Assembly: GCF_024346455.1 (NCBI RefSeq)
Contig: NZ_JAGQCY010000011.1
Span: 1 to 64,000, forward strand
Source: Cyanobium sp. Aljojuca 7A6
Lineage (GTDB): Bacteria > Cyanobacteriota > Cyanobacteriia > PCC-6307 > Cyanobiaceae
DNA: 64,000 nucleotides
Direction of reading: 5' to 3'
Part shown: piece by piece, positions 1-9,089 of the stretch
How the letters are laid out: every line of letters begins with the position of its first letter
Numbering within the stretch: position 1 is the stretch's first letter
Notes under the pieces: generated by a model
The model's database searches: none
Seen by the model: the letters and a program-made list of their open reading frames with translations, nothing else
Told to the model about the DNA's origin: nothing
Program-made: the position numbers and the translations under genes

Positions 1-357
1 GATCGGTGTCAGGCGGGCGTTCGGGTGTGTATGCATGGGGGGTGAGGTCTGGGGCTGTTGGGTCGCACCACAACCCTGTCGGCCTCACACCCCTTTGTCA
101 GCCGGAACAACCTGGTGGCACTGCACACTTAGCCATTGGCCGAGTTCATCCAAAGGCAGGATGGATCCCCTCTCCCTCACCACCGTCCAAGGCGTGAGCT
201 TGGCCTCGGCTTTGCCGATTCCATGAGCCATGAGGGCGCGCGGCCGATGGCGATTCGCTGGCGGCTGGAGCGGGCGATCCCGGCGGCGTGGCTGCCTGGC
301 TGCTACGACTTCTTGTAGCTCCTAAACTGAGTGGAATGTGTAACCGCGGCGAGTTTG
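1..357. other. Intergenic start of window, no convincing gene
   Basis: No recognisable gene was found in this stretch. The minus strand carries one short open frame (85..231, 48 codons starting MAHGIGKAEAKL) with coding-like composition but no visible ribosome binding site. I could not relate it to any family, so it is not called as a gene. The remainder is GC-rich with no hairpin, repeat or promoter that I can defend. Confidence 0.4.
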
Positions 358-576
358 ATGAAGGGAGAACTGACGGCCGTGATTGAGCCTGCTCCGGAGG
401 GTGGCTTTTGGGCGATCTGCCTGGAGATTCCCGGCGCAAACGGCCAGGGAGAATCCATGGAGGAAGCAAGAAAGGATCTGCAGGCCGCCATTGAGCTGCT
501 GCTTGAGGATCGTGAGGCTGATATCAGCCGTGGGCTGCCACCGGATGCCGTGCGCATGCCCCTGCAGATCGGATGA
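358..576 (+). CDS. hicB: HicB-like antitoxin of a type II toxin-antitoxin module
   Basis: A 72-residue protein with the partial RNase H-like HicB fold. The N-terminal half has the alternating strands typical of the family (TAVIEPAPEGGFWAICLEIPG), followed by the helix MEEARKDLQAAIELLL. HicB normally binds and neutralises the HicA mRNA interferase and often represses its own promoter. The start at 358 gives the usual length of about 70 residues; an in-frame ATG at 331 would add nine residues that do not look like HicB. Its stop overlaps the ATG of the hicA remnant by four bases (ATGA), the usual coupled arrangement. The family call is firm, but antitoxin function is doubtful because the partner is broken. 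Confidence 0.8.
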   Translation: MKGELTAVIEPAPEGGFWAICLEIPGANGQGESMEEARKDLQAAIELLLEDREADISRGLPPDAVRMPLQIG

Positions 577-709
577 AACGCCGCGATCTGGAGCTTCACA
601 CTCCATCTGGATCAACCCGGCGACTGGAGTTAAGGAAGCCATCCCCAGACACAACGAAATCAAGGAACCACTGGCCCGAAAGATTCTCGCCAGCCTCGGT
701 GCGAGTTGA
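573..709 (+). pseudogene. hicA: hicA toxin remnant with internal deletion and frameshift
   Basis: The ATG at 573 opens with MKRRDLE, the usual start of HicA. Within about seven codons the frame is lost. The C-terminal half of HicA is then read one frame over from about 593: ASHSIWINPATG, then PRHNEIKEPLARKILASLG, stopping at 707-709. Compared with intact HicA (about 60-65 residues), roughly 13-14 codons linking the two parts are missing, and the deletion is not a multiple of three. The conserved histidine of the SHSIW segment survives but cannot be joined to the correct N-terminus. The most economical reading is a small deletion that inactivated the toxin while leaving HicB intact. Confidence 0.75.
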
Positions 710-749
710 GGACTGAATCAGCGAAAGACGCCCTGCCCTGAGCGCCGCT

Positions 750-2447
750 TCAGGACGAACAGCTGTAATGCGACACCCCTCCGGCGTTGAAAAACTCCCT
801 GGGCTTCAGGCGGTCGTACGTCGCCGCCAGCTCCGCAGGCAGCGCGTCGTAGGGATGGCGGAACACCTCCTGCAGCTCCCTGACCAGGCCGTAGTCACCC
901 TGAGCCGCCTGTTCATAGGCGGGGGCGATCAGCCATTCGCGCCAGGTGATCACGGGATTCACCCGTTGCATTGCGGCGGCTGTCTCGCTGATGTCGCCGC
1001 TGCCCGTGATCTGTTCCCGCCAGCGTTGCAGCCACTGGGTCCACTGCCCATCGAGCTCCTCTGAGCAGGGCAGGTAAAAGCTCTCCTGCAGGGCCGAGAT
1101 GTGCTCGGGGATGGCAGACAGCCTGCGGAAGAAAATCGTGTAGTCCGCCTTGGAGGCCACCATCAGCTGCAGCAGTTCCTGCACCAGCTCAGCGTCGTAG
1201 CGGATCAGGCCGAGCTTGCTGGCCCACATCGCCTCGAGCTCCCGGGCCATCGCTTCAGCGAAGCCCTCGCGGATCTCATCCAGCCTTGCCAGCGCCCCTG
1301 GGTTGCCCTCGAGCAGGGGCCGTAGGGAGGCCCAGAACATCTGGAAGTTGGCTTCGGCGGCCACCGGCTGGTTGAAGAAGCTGAAATGCTGGCCGCCGCC
1401 GGTCCAGGGCTGAAAGCGGGGATCGAACAGTTCGCAGAAGCCGAAGGGGCCGTAGTCGAGGGTGTAGCCACCGGCGGCGCAGTTGTCGCTGTTGAAATTG
1501 CCCTGGCAGTAGCCCACCCGCATCCAGTTCGCCACCAAGGAGGTGAGCCGCGTGCGAAACAATCCCGCCAGCTCCACCACCTGATCACTGAAATCCAGGC
1601 CCGGATCGATCTCCTGCCGGTAGTTGCGCTCGATCAGGTGCGTCACGATCATCTGCAGCTCGTGGCGCGCCTCCGGATGGGCACCGCTGCGGGCGCGACG
1701 GGCGAACAGCTCCAGCTGGCCCACCCGCAGGAACGAGGGCGCCACGCGGGTGGTGATCGCCGCCGGGTTGTCCACCAGGATGTCGGGATCGAGCGAGCGG
1801 GAGTTCGGCGCGTACCAGGGCCGGCGCACGGTTTCCGACCCGGACACATAGAGCGTCAGCGAGCGTGAGGTGGGAACCCCCAGGGCGTGCATGAACTCCT
1901 GGGCCAGGAACTCGCGCACGCTGGAGCGGAGCACGGCGCGTCCATCGGCGCCACGGCAGTAGGGCGTGGGGCCACCGCCCTTGAGTTGCATCTCCCAGCG
2001 CTGGCCGTTGAAGACGCCTTCGAACACGGACATGGCCCGCCCATCGCCATAGCCGTTGCCGGTGCCGAACGGGCACTGCTGGATGTATTCGCTGCCATAG
2101 ATCGAAAGCGCGTAGCCGGTGGCCCAGCCGAATAGCCGCATCGGCTCGGTGGCCACGCTGATGTCGCCGGAAAACAGACGCCGGAACGGCTCGTCGTGGG
2201 CGAGCTCGTCGCCCAGGCCCAGCTCCTGGAACAGGGTGCGGCTGTGCGCCACAAGCTCCGGCGCTGGCAGCGGCGTGGGCGTCACCGGCACGTAATGGCC
2301 CGAGAACACCTGGCGGGGCCGGTGATCGCGGCCATCGGCGGTGGCCTGGGGATCCGCCCGCAGGGAATCCAGCAGCGAATAGTCGGCCCGCTGGGCAAAG
2401 TCCGCGAAGGTTTTCGTCGGCACTGTGGTGGGCACGGCGGTCGTCAC
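750..2447 (-). CDS. selO: SelO family protein adenylyltransferase (YdiU/SELENOO)
   Basis: A 565-residue protein covering the whole SelO family length. SelO is a protein-kinase-fold enzyme that transfers AMP from ATP to protein hydroxyl side chains and is linked to redox homeostasis. Visible family features are the N-terminal Phe-Ser-Gly-His-Tyr-Val-Pro segment (from residue 48), the glycine-rich stretch [12 protein letters not shown], the block [23 protein letters not shown] and the later [19 protein letters not shown]. The protein ends in Cys-Ser-Ser; the antepenultimate cysteine (residue 563) sits where animal SelO carries selenocysteine. The gene stands alone on the minus strand between two toxin-antitoxin-like modules. 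Confidence 0.95.
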   Translation of the reverse strand: MTTAVPTTVPTKTFADFAQRADYSLLDSLRADPQATADGRDHRPRQVFSGHYVPVTPTPLPAPELVAHSRTLFQELGLGDELAHDEPFRRLFSGDISVATEPMRLFGWATGYALSIYGSEYIQQCPFGTGNGYGDGRAMSVFEGVFNGQRWEMQLKGGGPTPYCRGADGRAVLRSSVREFLAQEFMHALGVPTSRSLTLYVSGSETVRRPWYAPNSRSLDPDILVDNPAAITTRVAPSFLRVGQLELFARRARSGAHPEARHELQMIVTHLIERNYRQEIDPGLDFSDQVVELAGLFRTRLTSLVANWMRVGYCQGNFNSDNCAAGGYTLDYGPFGFCELFDPRFQPWTGGGQHFSFFNQPVAAEANFQMFWASLRPLLEGNPGALARLDEIREGFAEAMARELEAMWASKLGLIRYDAELVQELLQLMVASKADYTIFFRRLSAIPEHISALQESFYLPCSEELDGQWTQWLQRWREQITGSGDISETAAAMQRVNPVITWREWLIAPAYEQAAQGDYGLVRELQEVFRHPYDALPAELAATYDRLKPREFFNAGGVSHYSCSS

Positions 2448-2571
2448 GGGCTCTCGGATGTGGCGCGGCCTGGGCAGGGCCCTGACGCTGGGATCACCAT
2501 CCTGGCGAGCCTGTCGCCATCAATGACGACGTTGCGGCCATCATGCCGGTTGTGCGGTTTAGCCTTGAGCC

Positions 2572-2802
2572 ATGGACTTCCAAGGGCGGATCACCATCAA
2601 CCCTGCCGTGCGCTTCGGCAAGCCCTGCGTTCGCGGCACCAGGCTCACGGTGGGTGATGTGCTCGGCCTTCTTGCCAGCGGCATGGGTGAAGCGGAGCTG
2701 CTGGAGGACTTCCCGCAGCTCCGCCATGACGACGTGCTGGCTTGCCTGGCCTATGCAGCAGATCGGGAACGCCTACTCCTCAGCCTGACCACGGCGGCGT
2801 GA
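2572..2802 (+). CDS. DUF433 family protein, likely VapB-type antitoxin
   Basis: A 76-residue protein matching DUF433, a winged-helix-like small domain. The characteristic pattern GRITINPAVRFGKPCVRGTR is followed by LTVGDVLGLLASGMGEAELLEDFPQL. DUF433 proteins are commonly encoded just upstream of PIN-like nucleases and are regarded as their antitoxins. Here the stop codon overlaps the GTG start of a DUF5615 PIN-like gene by four bases (GTGA), so the two are translationally coupled. Function as an antitoxin is inferred from family and context only. Confidence 0.9.
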   Translation: MDFQGRITINPAVRFGKPCVRGTRLTVGDVLGLLASGMGEAELLEDFPQLRHDDVLACLAYAADRERLLLSLTTAA

Positions 2803-3146
2803 GCGTCCAGCTGCTGCTGGATGAGAACCTTTCCGAGCGTCTGCTGCCTTTGCTCTCCGGTGAGTTCCCAGGTTCAAGGCATGTGCGGCTTCTTGGGATG
2901 GGTGGAGCCGACGATCTGGCGATCTGGGATCGGGCTCGGCTTGACGGCGACCTGTTGGTCACAAAGGACGAGGATTTTCTGCGGATCAGCATGAGCCGCG
3001 GTTTCCCTCCGAAGGTCATCTGCCTGGCCATCGGTAACGCTGGCAACGCAGCAACGGCTGGGCTGCTGCTTGATCACATCGATGCCATCGATGCTTTCTC
3101 GTCCCATCCGGAGGCCGGATTTCTGGTGCTCAGCCCGGGCCCCTAG
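2799..3146 (+). CDS. DUF5615 PIN-like protein, putative toxin of DUF433 pair
   Basis: A 115-residue PIN-like protein. It begins SVQLLLDENLSERLLPLL, where the Asp-Glu-Asn motif corresponds to the first metal-binding acidic cluster of PIN-like nucleases. A second acidic cluster appears in LLVTKDEDFLRIS. Proteins of this family are presumed metal-dependent RNases. The GTG at 2799 was chosen because it gives the conserved N-terminus and overlaps the stop of the upstream DUF433 gene by four bases; a longer frame upstream adds unrelated residues. The module looks intact, in contrast to the hicBA remnant about 2 kb away. Confidence 0.88.
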   Translation: MSVQLLLDENLSERLLPLLSGEFPGSRHVRLLGMGGADDLAIWDRARLDGDLLVTKDEDFLRISMSRGFPPKVICLAIGNAGNAATAGLLLDHIDAIDAFSSHPEAGFLVLSPGP

Positions 3147-3215
3147 CCCCCATGGGACTGTCCAGGTTCGCCACCCGCTGCTGGCTGGGAAGGCTCTTGC
3201 TTGCCCGTGCCCGGC

Positions 3216-4784
3216 TCAACCGCCCAGCACCAACCCCCCATACCGCCGCACCGCCCTGCGGTGATCGGCGTCGGCCCGCAGGCCGATGAAGCCATCCGGC
3301 CGCACCGCCAGCAGGGTGAGGGGGCCCAGCCCCAGGCTGGGCGCCTCCTCCAGCCGCACGGCCACCACGGCCTCCACCAGCGCCGGCGGCAGCGTGCCCT
3401 CCGCTCGATCGGCCTCCAGCTCAGCCTGCAGGCCGGCGAGGGCGTCCGGCGGCACCTCCGGGCCGGCCACCAGCAGCAGCGTGTGGCCGCAGCGGTGGGT
3501 GAGCGCGTGCAGCAGGTCCGCTCCGGCTCGGGGAGGGGCCGCGATCGTGCTGGGCAGCCGCTGGCCGGCGCTAAACGGCTGGGCCTCACTGCCGATGGCG
3601 CCGCCAAGGGTGATGGCCGAGCCGGCGTAGCTGAGGTTCATCTCGGTTTCCGCCACCACCTCCTGCTGGCGGGCCACCGAATTGGCGAGCATGGCGGCGA
3701 TCGCCCGGTCGCGGGCGGCGCGCTCGGCGGGCTCCTGCAGCCCGTGGGCCTGCTCGGTGGCATCGCCCGAACGGCAGATCGCCTGCGCCACCGGGCGCCT
3801 CTCCTGCTCGTAGCTGTCCAGCAGGGCGGGGTCAGCGGCGCCGTGGTGCACCAGGGCCAGCTTCCAGGCCAGGTTGGCGGCATCGTGCAGCCCGCAGTTC
3901 ATGCCATGCCCCTCGGCGGGGGAGCACACGTGGGCGGCATCGCCGGCCAGGAACACCGGCCCGGCGCGGAAGGCGCTGGCCACCCGGCTGTGGCAATGGA
4001 AGCGGCTGGGGTTCTCCACCCCGGTGAAGCGGGCCTGGGGCAGGTAGCGCTGCAGCACGGCGGCGGCCTCGGCCACCAGATCGCCCTCCTCGGCTTCGGG
4101 CCGCAGGTACACCCGCCAGCGCTCCTCGGGCAGGGCCGTGAGGATCAGGGGCGAGGCGTCCAGATAGGCCGCGTTGACCTCGTGGCTTTCGGTCCAGCCC
4201 TCCACCGCCGCATCGAACACGGCCCAGGGGCGGCTGATGCCATGGCCCTCGAAGTCGAGGCCGCTCAGCGCCCGGGTGGTGCTGCGCAGGCCGTCGCAAC
4301 CCACCACCCAGCGGCCCTGCACGGCCTGCTCCTGCTCGCCACAGGCCACCGTGGCGGTCACCCCCTCGCCGTGGGTCTCCAGAGCCACCAGCCGGCAGGA
4401 GCGGTGCACGGCGCCCCCCTGGCTCTCGAGATGGTCGGTGAGGATCGTTTCGGTCACCTCTTCGGAGAGGCCGAGGTTGAAGCCGTAGCGACTGCCGCAG
4501 TCGGCCAGATCCAGCTCCCCCAGCCGCTGGCCGTCGGCGTGGATGAGGATCCGCCGCTGCCGGCAGCCGGCCTCCAGAAACCGATCCACCAGCCCCAGCG
4601 CCTCGAAGATCTCCAGCGAGAGCGGGTGGATCACCGTGGCCCGGTCCCAGTGCAGGGCTTCAGCCCGGGCGTCGATCAGCAGGTTGGGGACGCCGCGGCG
4701 CTGCAGCTCCCCCGCCAGCAGCAGGCCGGTGGGACCCGCCCCCACCACGAGCACGCTGGTCTGGTGGGGAAGGGAGGAAGGCAT
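3216..4784 (-). CDS. FAD-dependent monooxygenase (aromatic hydroxylase type)
   Basis: A 522-residue flavoprotein of the class A aromatic hydroxylase family (PheA/TfdB/MhpA-like). The N-terminal dinucleotide fold has GAGPTG at residues 15-20, and the second FAD motif GPVFLAGDAAHVCSPAEGHGMN is intact. The C-terminal third resembles the thioredoxin-like extension of this family in outline. Such enzymes use NAD(P)H and oxygen to hydroxylate aromatic or polyketide rings; the substrate cannot be told from sequence. The start at 4784 (MPSSLPHQTSVLVVGAG) places the FAD motif at the usual distance; the longer frame to 4865 adds 27 atypical residues. No pathway partners are adjacent. Confidence 0.88.
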   Translation of the reverse strand: MPSSLPHQTSVLVVGAGPTGLLLAGELQRRGVPNLLIDARAEALHWDRATVIHPLSLEIFEALGLVDRFLEAGCRQRRILIHADGQRLGELDLADCGSRYGFNLGLSEEVTETILTDHLESQGGAVHRSCRLVALETHGEGVTATVACGEQEQAVQGRWVVGCDGLRSTTRALSGLDFEGHGISRPWAVFDAAVEGWTESHEVNAAYLDASPLILTALPEERWRVYLRPEAEEGDLVAEAAAVLQRYLPQARFTGVENPSRFHCHSRVASAFRAGPVFLAGDAAHVCSPAEGHGMNCGLHDAANLAWKLALVHHGAADPALLDSYEQERRPVAQAICRSGDATEQAHGLQEPAERAARDRAIAAMLANSVARQQEVVAETEMNLSYAGSAITLGGAIGSEAQPFSAGQRLPSTIAAPPRAGADLLHALTHRCGHTLLLVAGPEVPPDALAGLQAELEADRAEGTLPPALVEAVVAVRLEEAPSLGLGPLTLLAVRPDGFIGLRADADHRRAVRRYGGLVLGG

Positions 4785-4891
4785 GGCGCCCGGGCAGGTC
4801 GAGCTGGCGAGGGCCAGCGCGGGGCACACTAAACGCACCCCGGGGCTCGGTCCTGGCCAACCCATTCCGCTCTCTGCCCGCCGCCCTGGCC

Positions 4892-5482
4892 ATGGCCCTC
4901 AGCACGGCCGCGGCGGCTGCGGCCCCCAACGGCACCTGGCTGTCCCAGCCCCAGATCTGGTACTACGCCTCCCGGCAGTCACTGAACGGGGTGATGGCCG
5001 ACATCCGGGGCAGCGACTTCAAGGTGGTGTTCCTCGACGTCCGCAAGGTGTCGGAGGCGATGCAGCAGGAGGCGGCCCAGGCGGCGCGCCGCCAGGGGCT
5101 GATGCCCGTGGTGTGGGTCCAGTCCCCCCAGTACCGGGCCCTGGCGATCCGCGATCTCGTGCACGAAGCCCGCCACGGCGACGCGATCCAGGTGGACGAC
5201 CACTTCTTCGCCAACTACTCCCTGGAGGACTTCTATCTCCTGCGTCGGCTGTACCCGAAACCGATCTTCTGCAGCATCCAGCCGTTCCAGGCCAGCCTGC
5301 TGCCCACGGCGGGCTGCAACCAACTGGATGTGCAGTGCTACAGCGCCCCGCAGTTCCAGCAGTGCCTCAAACTGGCCGACCGGCTCGGCGCCGTGGTGAG
5401 TCTCTCCAGCGAAAACACCCTCAAGTACCGGAGCCAGCTGGGCGAGCGATCCTTCAACACCTTTCTCTGGCAGGGGCCCTGA
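4892..5482 (+). CDS. Hypothetical protein, probably exported
   Basis: A 196-residue protein of unknown function. From about residue 15 it has alternating strand and helix segments such as FKVVFLDVRKVSEAM, GLMPVVWVQSPQYRALAIRDLV and DAIQVDDHFF, reminiscent of a TIM-barrel-like or glycosidase-like fold; this is a guess from pattern only. The start at 4892 gives an alanine-rich N-terminus (MALSTAAAAAAPNG) that looks like the end of a signal peptide. Upstream in-frame codons read NPFRSLPAALA, so a longer signal peptide from a non-ATG start is possible. It is divergent from the monooxygenase gene and overlaps the 3' end of the next minus-strand gene by 29 bases. Confidence 0.65.
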   Translation: MALSTAAAAAAPNGTWLSQPQIWYYASRQSLNGVMADIRGSDFKVVFLDVRKVSEAMQQEAAQAARRQGLMPVVWVQSPQYRALAIRDLVHEARHGDAIQVDDHFFANYSLEDFYLLRRLYPKPIFCSIQPFQASLLPTAGCNQLDVQCYSAPQFQQCLKLADRLGAVVSLSSENTLKYRSQLGERSFNTFLWQGP

Positions 5483-6755
5483 CGGGCGGGGCGTCCTGCG
5501 GCGCCAGGTGGGCGCCGATCGCACGGAAGAGGTCATCGGCGGCATTGCAGTAGCCCCCGCTGGCGTCAAAGGCCTCTTCGTCGAAGGTCACCGCCACCGC
5601 GATCGCGATCTTCTTTGACGGCAGGTAGGCCATCACCCCGGCCTGCCCGGAGAACAGCGGGTTCCGCAGCAGCCAGGGGCCCGAGAGGACGATCCCGATC
5701 CCGTAGGTGTAGAAGTCGCCCAGGGTGGCGCAGGTCGCACAGCCCTCGATCGGCCGGCCGAAGCCCCGAAGCTTCGGGGCGATCTGCAACCTGTAGCTCT
5801 GCGGCGACAACAGCCGTCCCGTCCCGATCGCCTCGGCGGAGGTGGCCATGTCGTGGATGGTGGTGAACTGCACCGCACCGCGGGTGATCGTCCACGACGG
5901 GTTCCAGAAGGTCGACTCCTCGTAGAAGCGCGTCCCCGCCGGGATGCCGAGGCTCTGGCGCCTTTCGGACGAGAAGGCGTGCAGCACCGGCGGCGCGATC
6001 GCGGGTGTTCCGCCCGGGTCCCGCGTGTTGCCCAGCTTCAGGGGCCCGAAGATCCGCTCCTGCATCAGCACAGGCATCGTCTGGCCCGTGATCCGCTCCA
6101 GCGCCAGACCCAGCAGGACGTAGTTCGTGTGCGCGTAGTTCCAGCTCGTGCCGGGCTCGTACCAGAGATTCTTCAGGTCCGCGTAGGCAAGCAGCTCCTG
6201 CACCGAGAACTGCCGGAACGGGTTCTCGAGCAGCGTCTTCTCGAACGCGGCATTGCCGATCACGTAGTCGCGGTAGCCGGAGGTCATCCGGGCGAGCTGG
6301 CCGAGCGTGACCCGCTCCGCATTCGGGATCTCCGGCAGCCAGCGCGCGAGCTTGTCATCGAGGCTGACCTTCTTCTCGTCGACCAGTTGCAGCAGCAGCG
6401 TCGCCACGTAGGAGATGGCGATCGCACCATTGCGGACGTGCATGTCCTCGGTGGCGGGCACGCCCGTCATCGACTCGCCCATCGCCTCGGTGACCACCTC
6501 CCTGCCGTCGATCGTGACGCGAACGATCACCGCCCTCAGGTGGTCGTCGGCCATGCGCTGGCGAACGATCCGCAGGATGCCCGCCGCCTGGGCCACATCC
6601 GCCGCCCGCCCGTCGCTGGTCTTCATGGCCTGAACGGGGGCCGCGCCGGTCAGACAGGCAGCGAGCACGGCGCCAAGAAGGCGCCTCGCAGATCGGGCGA
6701 GCCAGCGAGGATTTTCACTTGCTCGTGCAGGCAGCCGCAACTGTCGAAGCACCAT
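5454..6755 (-). CDS. Beta-lactamase-fold protein without catalytic SxxK
   Basis: A 433-residue protein of the class C beta-lactamase/serine hydrolase superfamily. The start at 6755 is preceded by AGGAGAT, an excellent ribosome binding site, and gives a signal peptide (RRLLGAVLAACLTGAAPVQA). The core is clearly the family fold: LVDEKKVSLDDKLARWLP, VTLGQLARMTSGYRDYV and YAHTNYVLLGLALERITG. The active site is altered. Where family enzymes have Gly-Ser-x-x-Lys, this one reads G-A-I-A-I (residues 110-114), so both nucleophile and general base are absent. The Tyr-x-Asn motif is Tyr-Ala-His (207-209). It may be a binding protein or use another chemistry. Confidence 0.82.
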   Translation of the reverse strand: MVLRQLRLPARASENPRWLARSARRLLGAVLAACLTGAAPVQAMKTSDGRAADVAQAAGILRIVRQRMADDHLRAVIVRVTIDGREVVTEAMGESMTGVPATEDMHVRNGAIAISYVATLLLQLVDEKKVSLDDKLARWLPEIPNAERVTLGQLARMTSGYRDYVIGNAAFEKTLLENPFRQFSVQELLAYADLKNLWYEPGTSWNYAHTNYVLLGLALERITGQTMPVLMQERIFGPLKLGNTRDPGGTPAIAPPVLHAFSSERRQSLGIPAGTRFYEESTFWNPSWTITRGAVQFTTIHDMATSAEAIGTGRLLSPQSYRLQIAPKLRGFGRPIEGCATCATLGDFYTYGIGIVLSGPWLLRNPLFSGQAGVMAYLPSKKIAIAVAVTFDEEAFDASGGYCNAADDLFRAIGAHLAPQDAPPVRAPARERC

Positions 6756-6881
6756 GGGGATCTCCTGCAGGTCTGTAGTCGTTCGCAGGCAAGCATGGGC
6801 CTGCCGGGAGATGGCCATCGTGCAGCGTGCTGCTTGCGGACAGCGGCACCGCACCCGCGCTGTCCAGCCCGTCCGCCAGGC

Positions 6882-7697
6882 TCACGTGTGGCCTTCCGGC
6901 CCTTCCCCCAGCGCCTGATGCCAATGGCACAGCGGCCCCTGGCCGGCGCCGATCGCCAGGGCATGGCGCAGGCCGCCGGCCACGAAGGACTTGGCCGTGC
7001 GGATCGCCGCTTCCAGCTCAGCCCCACGGGCCAGCTCCGCTGTGATCGCCGCCGAGAGGGTGCAGCCGCTGCCGTGGCTGTGGGGCGTGTCGATCGGCTC
7101 CAAGCGAAACCACTGGATCCGGCCGTCACGCCAGAGCACGTCGCTGCCACGCAGGCCCTGCAGACCGCCCCCCTTGATCAGCACCGCCTTGGGCCCCTGG
7201 GCGGCGATCTGCTCCGCCGCGAGCTCCAGATCGCCGGCGCTCTCCAGCGGCCGCCCGGCCAGAAGCCGTGCCTCCTGCACGTTGGGGGTGAGCAGATCCG
7301 CCAGCGGCAGCAACAGGGCCTTGAGGGCCTCGATCGCCTCCGGCTCCAGCAGCACCGCCCCTGTCCGTGACACCATCACCGGGTCGATCACCCGGGCGGC
7401 CGCCAGCGGCGCGATCGACGCGGCGGTGGCCTCGATCAAGCCCCGGTTGAGCAGCATCCCCGTCTTGAGCGCCGCCACTGCAAAATCCCGGGTCACCGCG
7501 GCCACCTGGGCCCGCAGCGCCTCGGGGGGCAGGGCATCCACCCGCTCCACGCCGAGGCTGTTCTGGGCCGTCACGCAGCTGATCGCCGAGCAGCCATGCA
7601 CCTGCAGGGCGCTGAACGTCTTGAGGTCGGCCTGGATGCCGGCACCGCCGCCGGAGTCACTGCCGCCGATGGTGAGCGCAATCGGGATCAAGGCCAT
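6882..7697 (-). CDS. thiD: Hydroxymethylpyrimidine/phosphomethylpyrimidine kinase
   Basis: A 271-residue ribokinase-fold enzyme that phosphorylates HMP and then HMP-phosphate to HMP-diphosphate for thiamine synthesis. It starts with IALTIGGSDSGGGAGIQADLKTF, the hallmark ThiD N-terminus that binds the pyrimidine. The C-terminal anion-hole motif is IDTPHSHGSGCTLSAAI with the catalytic aspartate replaced by the family GSGC pattern. Other matching blocks are VIDPVMVSRTGAVLL and LTPNVQEARLLAG. I saw no TPP riboswitch signature upstream and no other thiamine gene in the window. Confidence 0.96.
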   Translation of the reverse strand: MALIPIALTIGGSDSGGGAGIQADLKTFSALQVHGCSAISCVTAQNSLGVERVDALPPEALRAQVAAVTRDFAVAALKTGMLLNRGLIEATAASIAPLAAARVIDPVMVSRTGAVLLEPEAIEALKALLLPLADLLTPNVQEARLLAGRPLESAGDLELAAEQIAAQGPKAVLIKGGGLQGLRGSDVLWRDGRIQWFRLEPIDTPHSHGSGCTLSAAITAELARGAELEAAIRTAKSFVAGGLRHALAIGAGQGPLCHWHQALGEGPEGHT

Positions 7698-7721
7698 GGC
7701 AGCGGCAACGGTGCACCGTCT

Positions 7722-7889
7722 CTATCGCAATCCATCTTCAGACGGGGGCTTGGGGCTTCCCGCCTGATCAGATCCCCAGCTCCGTCGCCACCAGCCCTCG
7801 CGGTCAGCCACCAATGCGGCAAGGCTTGTCAGCGCGCGGCGTTGCCAGGCCGTCAGGTTGGGCCATGGCTTCAGAGGCGGTTGAAGCAC
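7722..7889 (-). CDS. Possible small Trp/Arg-rich protein (55 aa)
   Basis: A GTG-started minus-strand frame of 55 codons. It includes the segment LKPWPNLTAWQRRALTSLAA followed by LVADREGWWRRSWGSD. The amphipathic, Trp- and Arg-rich pattern and the codon third-position GC look like a real coding sequence, and it fills part of the 366-base gap between thiD and the antenna gene. There is no clear ribosome binding site and I recognise no family, so this is a tentative call. Confidence 0.35.
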   Translation of the reverse strand: MLQPPLKPWPNLTAWQRRALTSLAALVADREGWWRRSWGSDQAGSPKPPSEDGLR

Positions 7890-8063
7890 GGTGGATTAAG
7901 GGCCAACGGCCTCAAACGGGCGCAGCGAATGATCGGGGGTAACGCTGTTCCGTTGGTGCCATTGGTCACGGGCCCCCGTGCATCCTTGCCGCTCCAGAGG
8001 TGATGATTGTCAGGCTGCTTCATTTTGCGCTCCATACAGTCCGTGGGACCCTGCGAAAGTCCT

Positions 8064-9089
8064 ATGCAGTCCTATGGCAATCCTGCTCCCACGTATGACT
8101 GGTGGGCAGGCAATTCCCGCTTCGTCAACCAGTCCGGCAACTTCATCGCCGCCCATGCCGCCCATGCCGGCCTGATCATGTTCTGGGCCGGTTCCTTCAC
8201 CCTCTATGAACTCAGTCGCTATACCCCGGACCGTCCCCTCGGCGAACAGAGCCTGATCCTGTTACCCAATCTGGCCCGTCTCGGCATCGGCGTCGGCGAT
8301 GGCGGCCTGCTTGATCAACCGGAGGGAATCCTGGCCATCGCCGCCTTCCACCTGGTCAGCGCGGCCGTGCTGGCGGCCGGCGGCATGTGGCATCTGTTCC
8401 GCGCTCCGGTGGATCTGGCCGAGGCCAAAGGCCAGGCCCGACGCTTCGATTTCTCCTGGGACGACCCGAAACAACTCGGGCTGATCCTGGGGCACCATCT
8501 GATCTTCCTTGGGCTCGGTGCCACGGCCCTGGTGGAGTGGGGCAAGTACCACGGTCTCTACGACACGGCGCTGCAATCGGTGCGCACCGTGATGCCCAAC
8601 GCGGATCTGGCCACGGTCTGGTCGTACCAGACCCACTTCCTCTCGATCAACAGCCTTGAGGATGTGATGGGCGGCCATGTGGTGGTGGCCCTGATGCTCA
8701 CCGCTGGAGGGATCTGGCACATCCTGGTGCCGCCCCTGCCCCTGGCCCGCAAGCTGCTGGTGTTCTCCGCCGAAGCGATCCTGTCCTATTCCCTCGGTGG
8801 CGTGGCCCTGGCCGGCTTTGTCGCCAGCCTCTGGTGTGCCAGCAACACCTGCGTGTATCCGGTGGAGTTCTTTGGCCCCAGCCTGTCGCTGCAGTTCGGG
8901 CTGGCCCCCTACTTCGCCGACACGGTCACCCTGCCCGCCATGGCCCACACGGCCCGGGCCTGGCTCTCCAATGCCCATTTCTTCCTGGCCTTCATGGTCC
9001 TGCAGGGCCACCTATGGCATGCGCTGCGGGCCATCGGCTTCGATTTCAAACGGGTGAACCAGGCTCTGGCGGCGATCGAAACGGCCTGA
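8064..9089 (+). CDS. isiA: IsiA/Pcb family chlorophyll-binding antenna protein
   Basis: A 341-residue six-helix chlorophyll-binding protein of the CP43-like IsiA/Pcb family. Members form rings or arcs around photosystem I or II as extra antenna, and IsiA is induced by iron shortage. The N-terminus [20 protein letters not shown] and the stretches [20 protein letters not shown] and [21 protein letters not shown] are diagnostic and contain the histidines expected to ligate chlorophyll. The start at 8064 matches the family; an ATG at 8007 would add 19 unrelated residues. The length of about 342 residues and the lack of the CP43 lumenal loop favour IsiA over CP43. No flavodoxin gene (isiB) follows, and I saw no convincing Fur box upstream. 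It overlaps the converging padR gene by 44 bases. Confidence 0.88.
   Translation: MQSYGNPAPTYDWWAGNSRFVNQSGNFIAAHAAHAGLIMFWAGSFTLYELSRYTPDRPLGEQSLILLPNLARLGIGVGDGGLLDQPEGILAIAAFHLVSAAVLAAGGMWHLFRAPVDLAEAKGQARRFDFSWDDPKQLGLILGHHLIFLGLGATALVEWGKYHGLYDTALQSVRTVMPNADLATVWSYQTHFLSINSLEDVMGGHVVVALMLTAGGIWHILVPPLPLARKLLVFSAEAILSYSLGGVALAGFVASLWCASNTCVYPVEFFGPSLSLQFGLAPYFADTVTLPAMAHTARAWLSNAHFFLAFMVLQGHLWHALRAIGFDFKRVNQALAAIETA

Noticed and set aside
85-231. Short minus-strand frame of 48 codons beginning MAHGIGKAEAKL
   Set aside because: Composition is coding-like but there is no ribosome binding site, no family I recognise and no supporting neighbour; left as unassigned sequence.
7698-7760. TPP riboswitch upstream of thiD
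   Set aside because: The conserved CUGAGA and ACCUGAUC elements were looked for upstream of thiD on the minus strand and not found.
7890-8063. Possible Fur box upstream of the isiA-like gene
   Set aside because: Only scattered partial matches such as TGATGATTGTCA were seen; none approaches the 19-base palindromic consensus.
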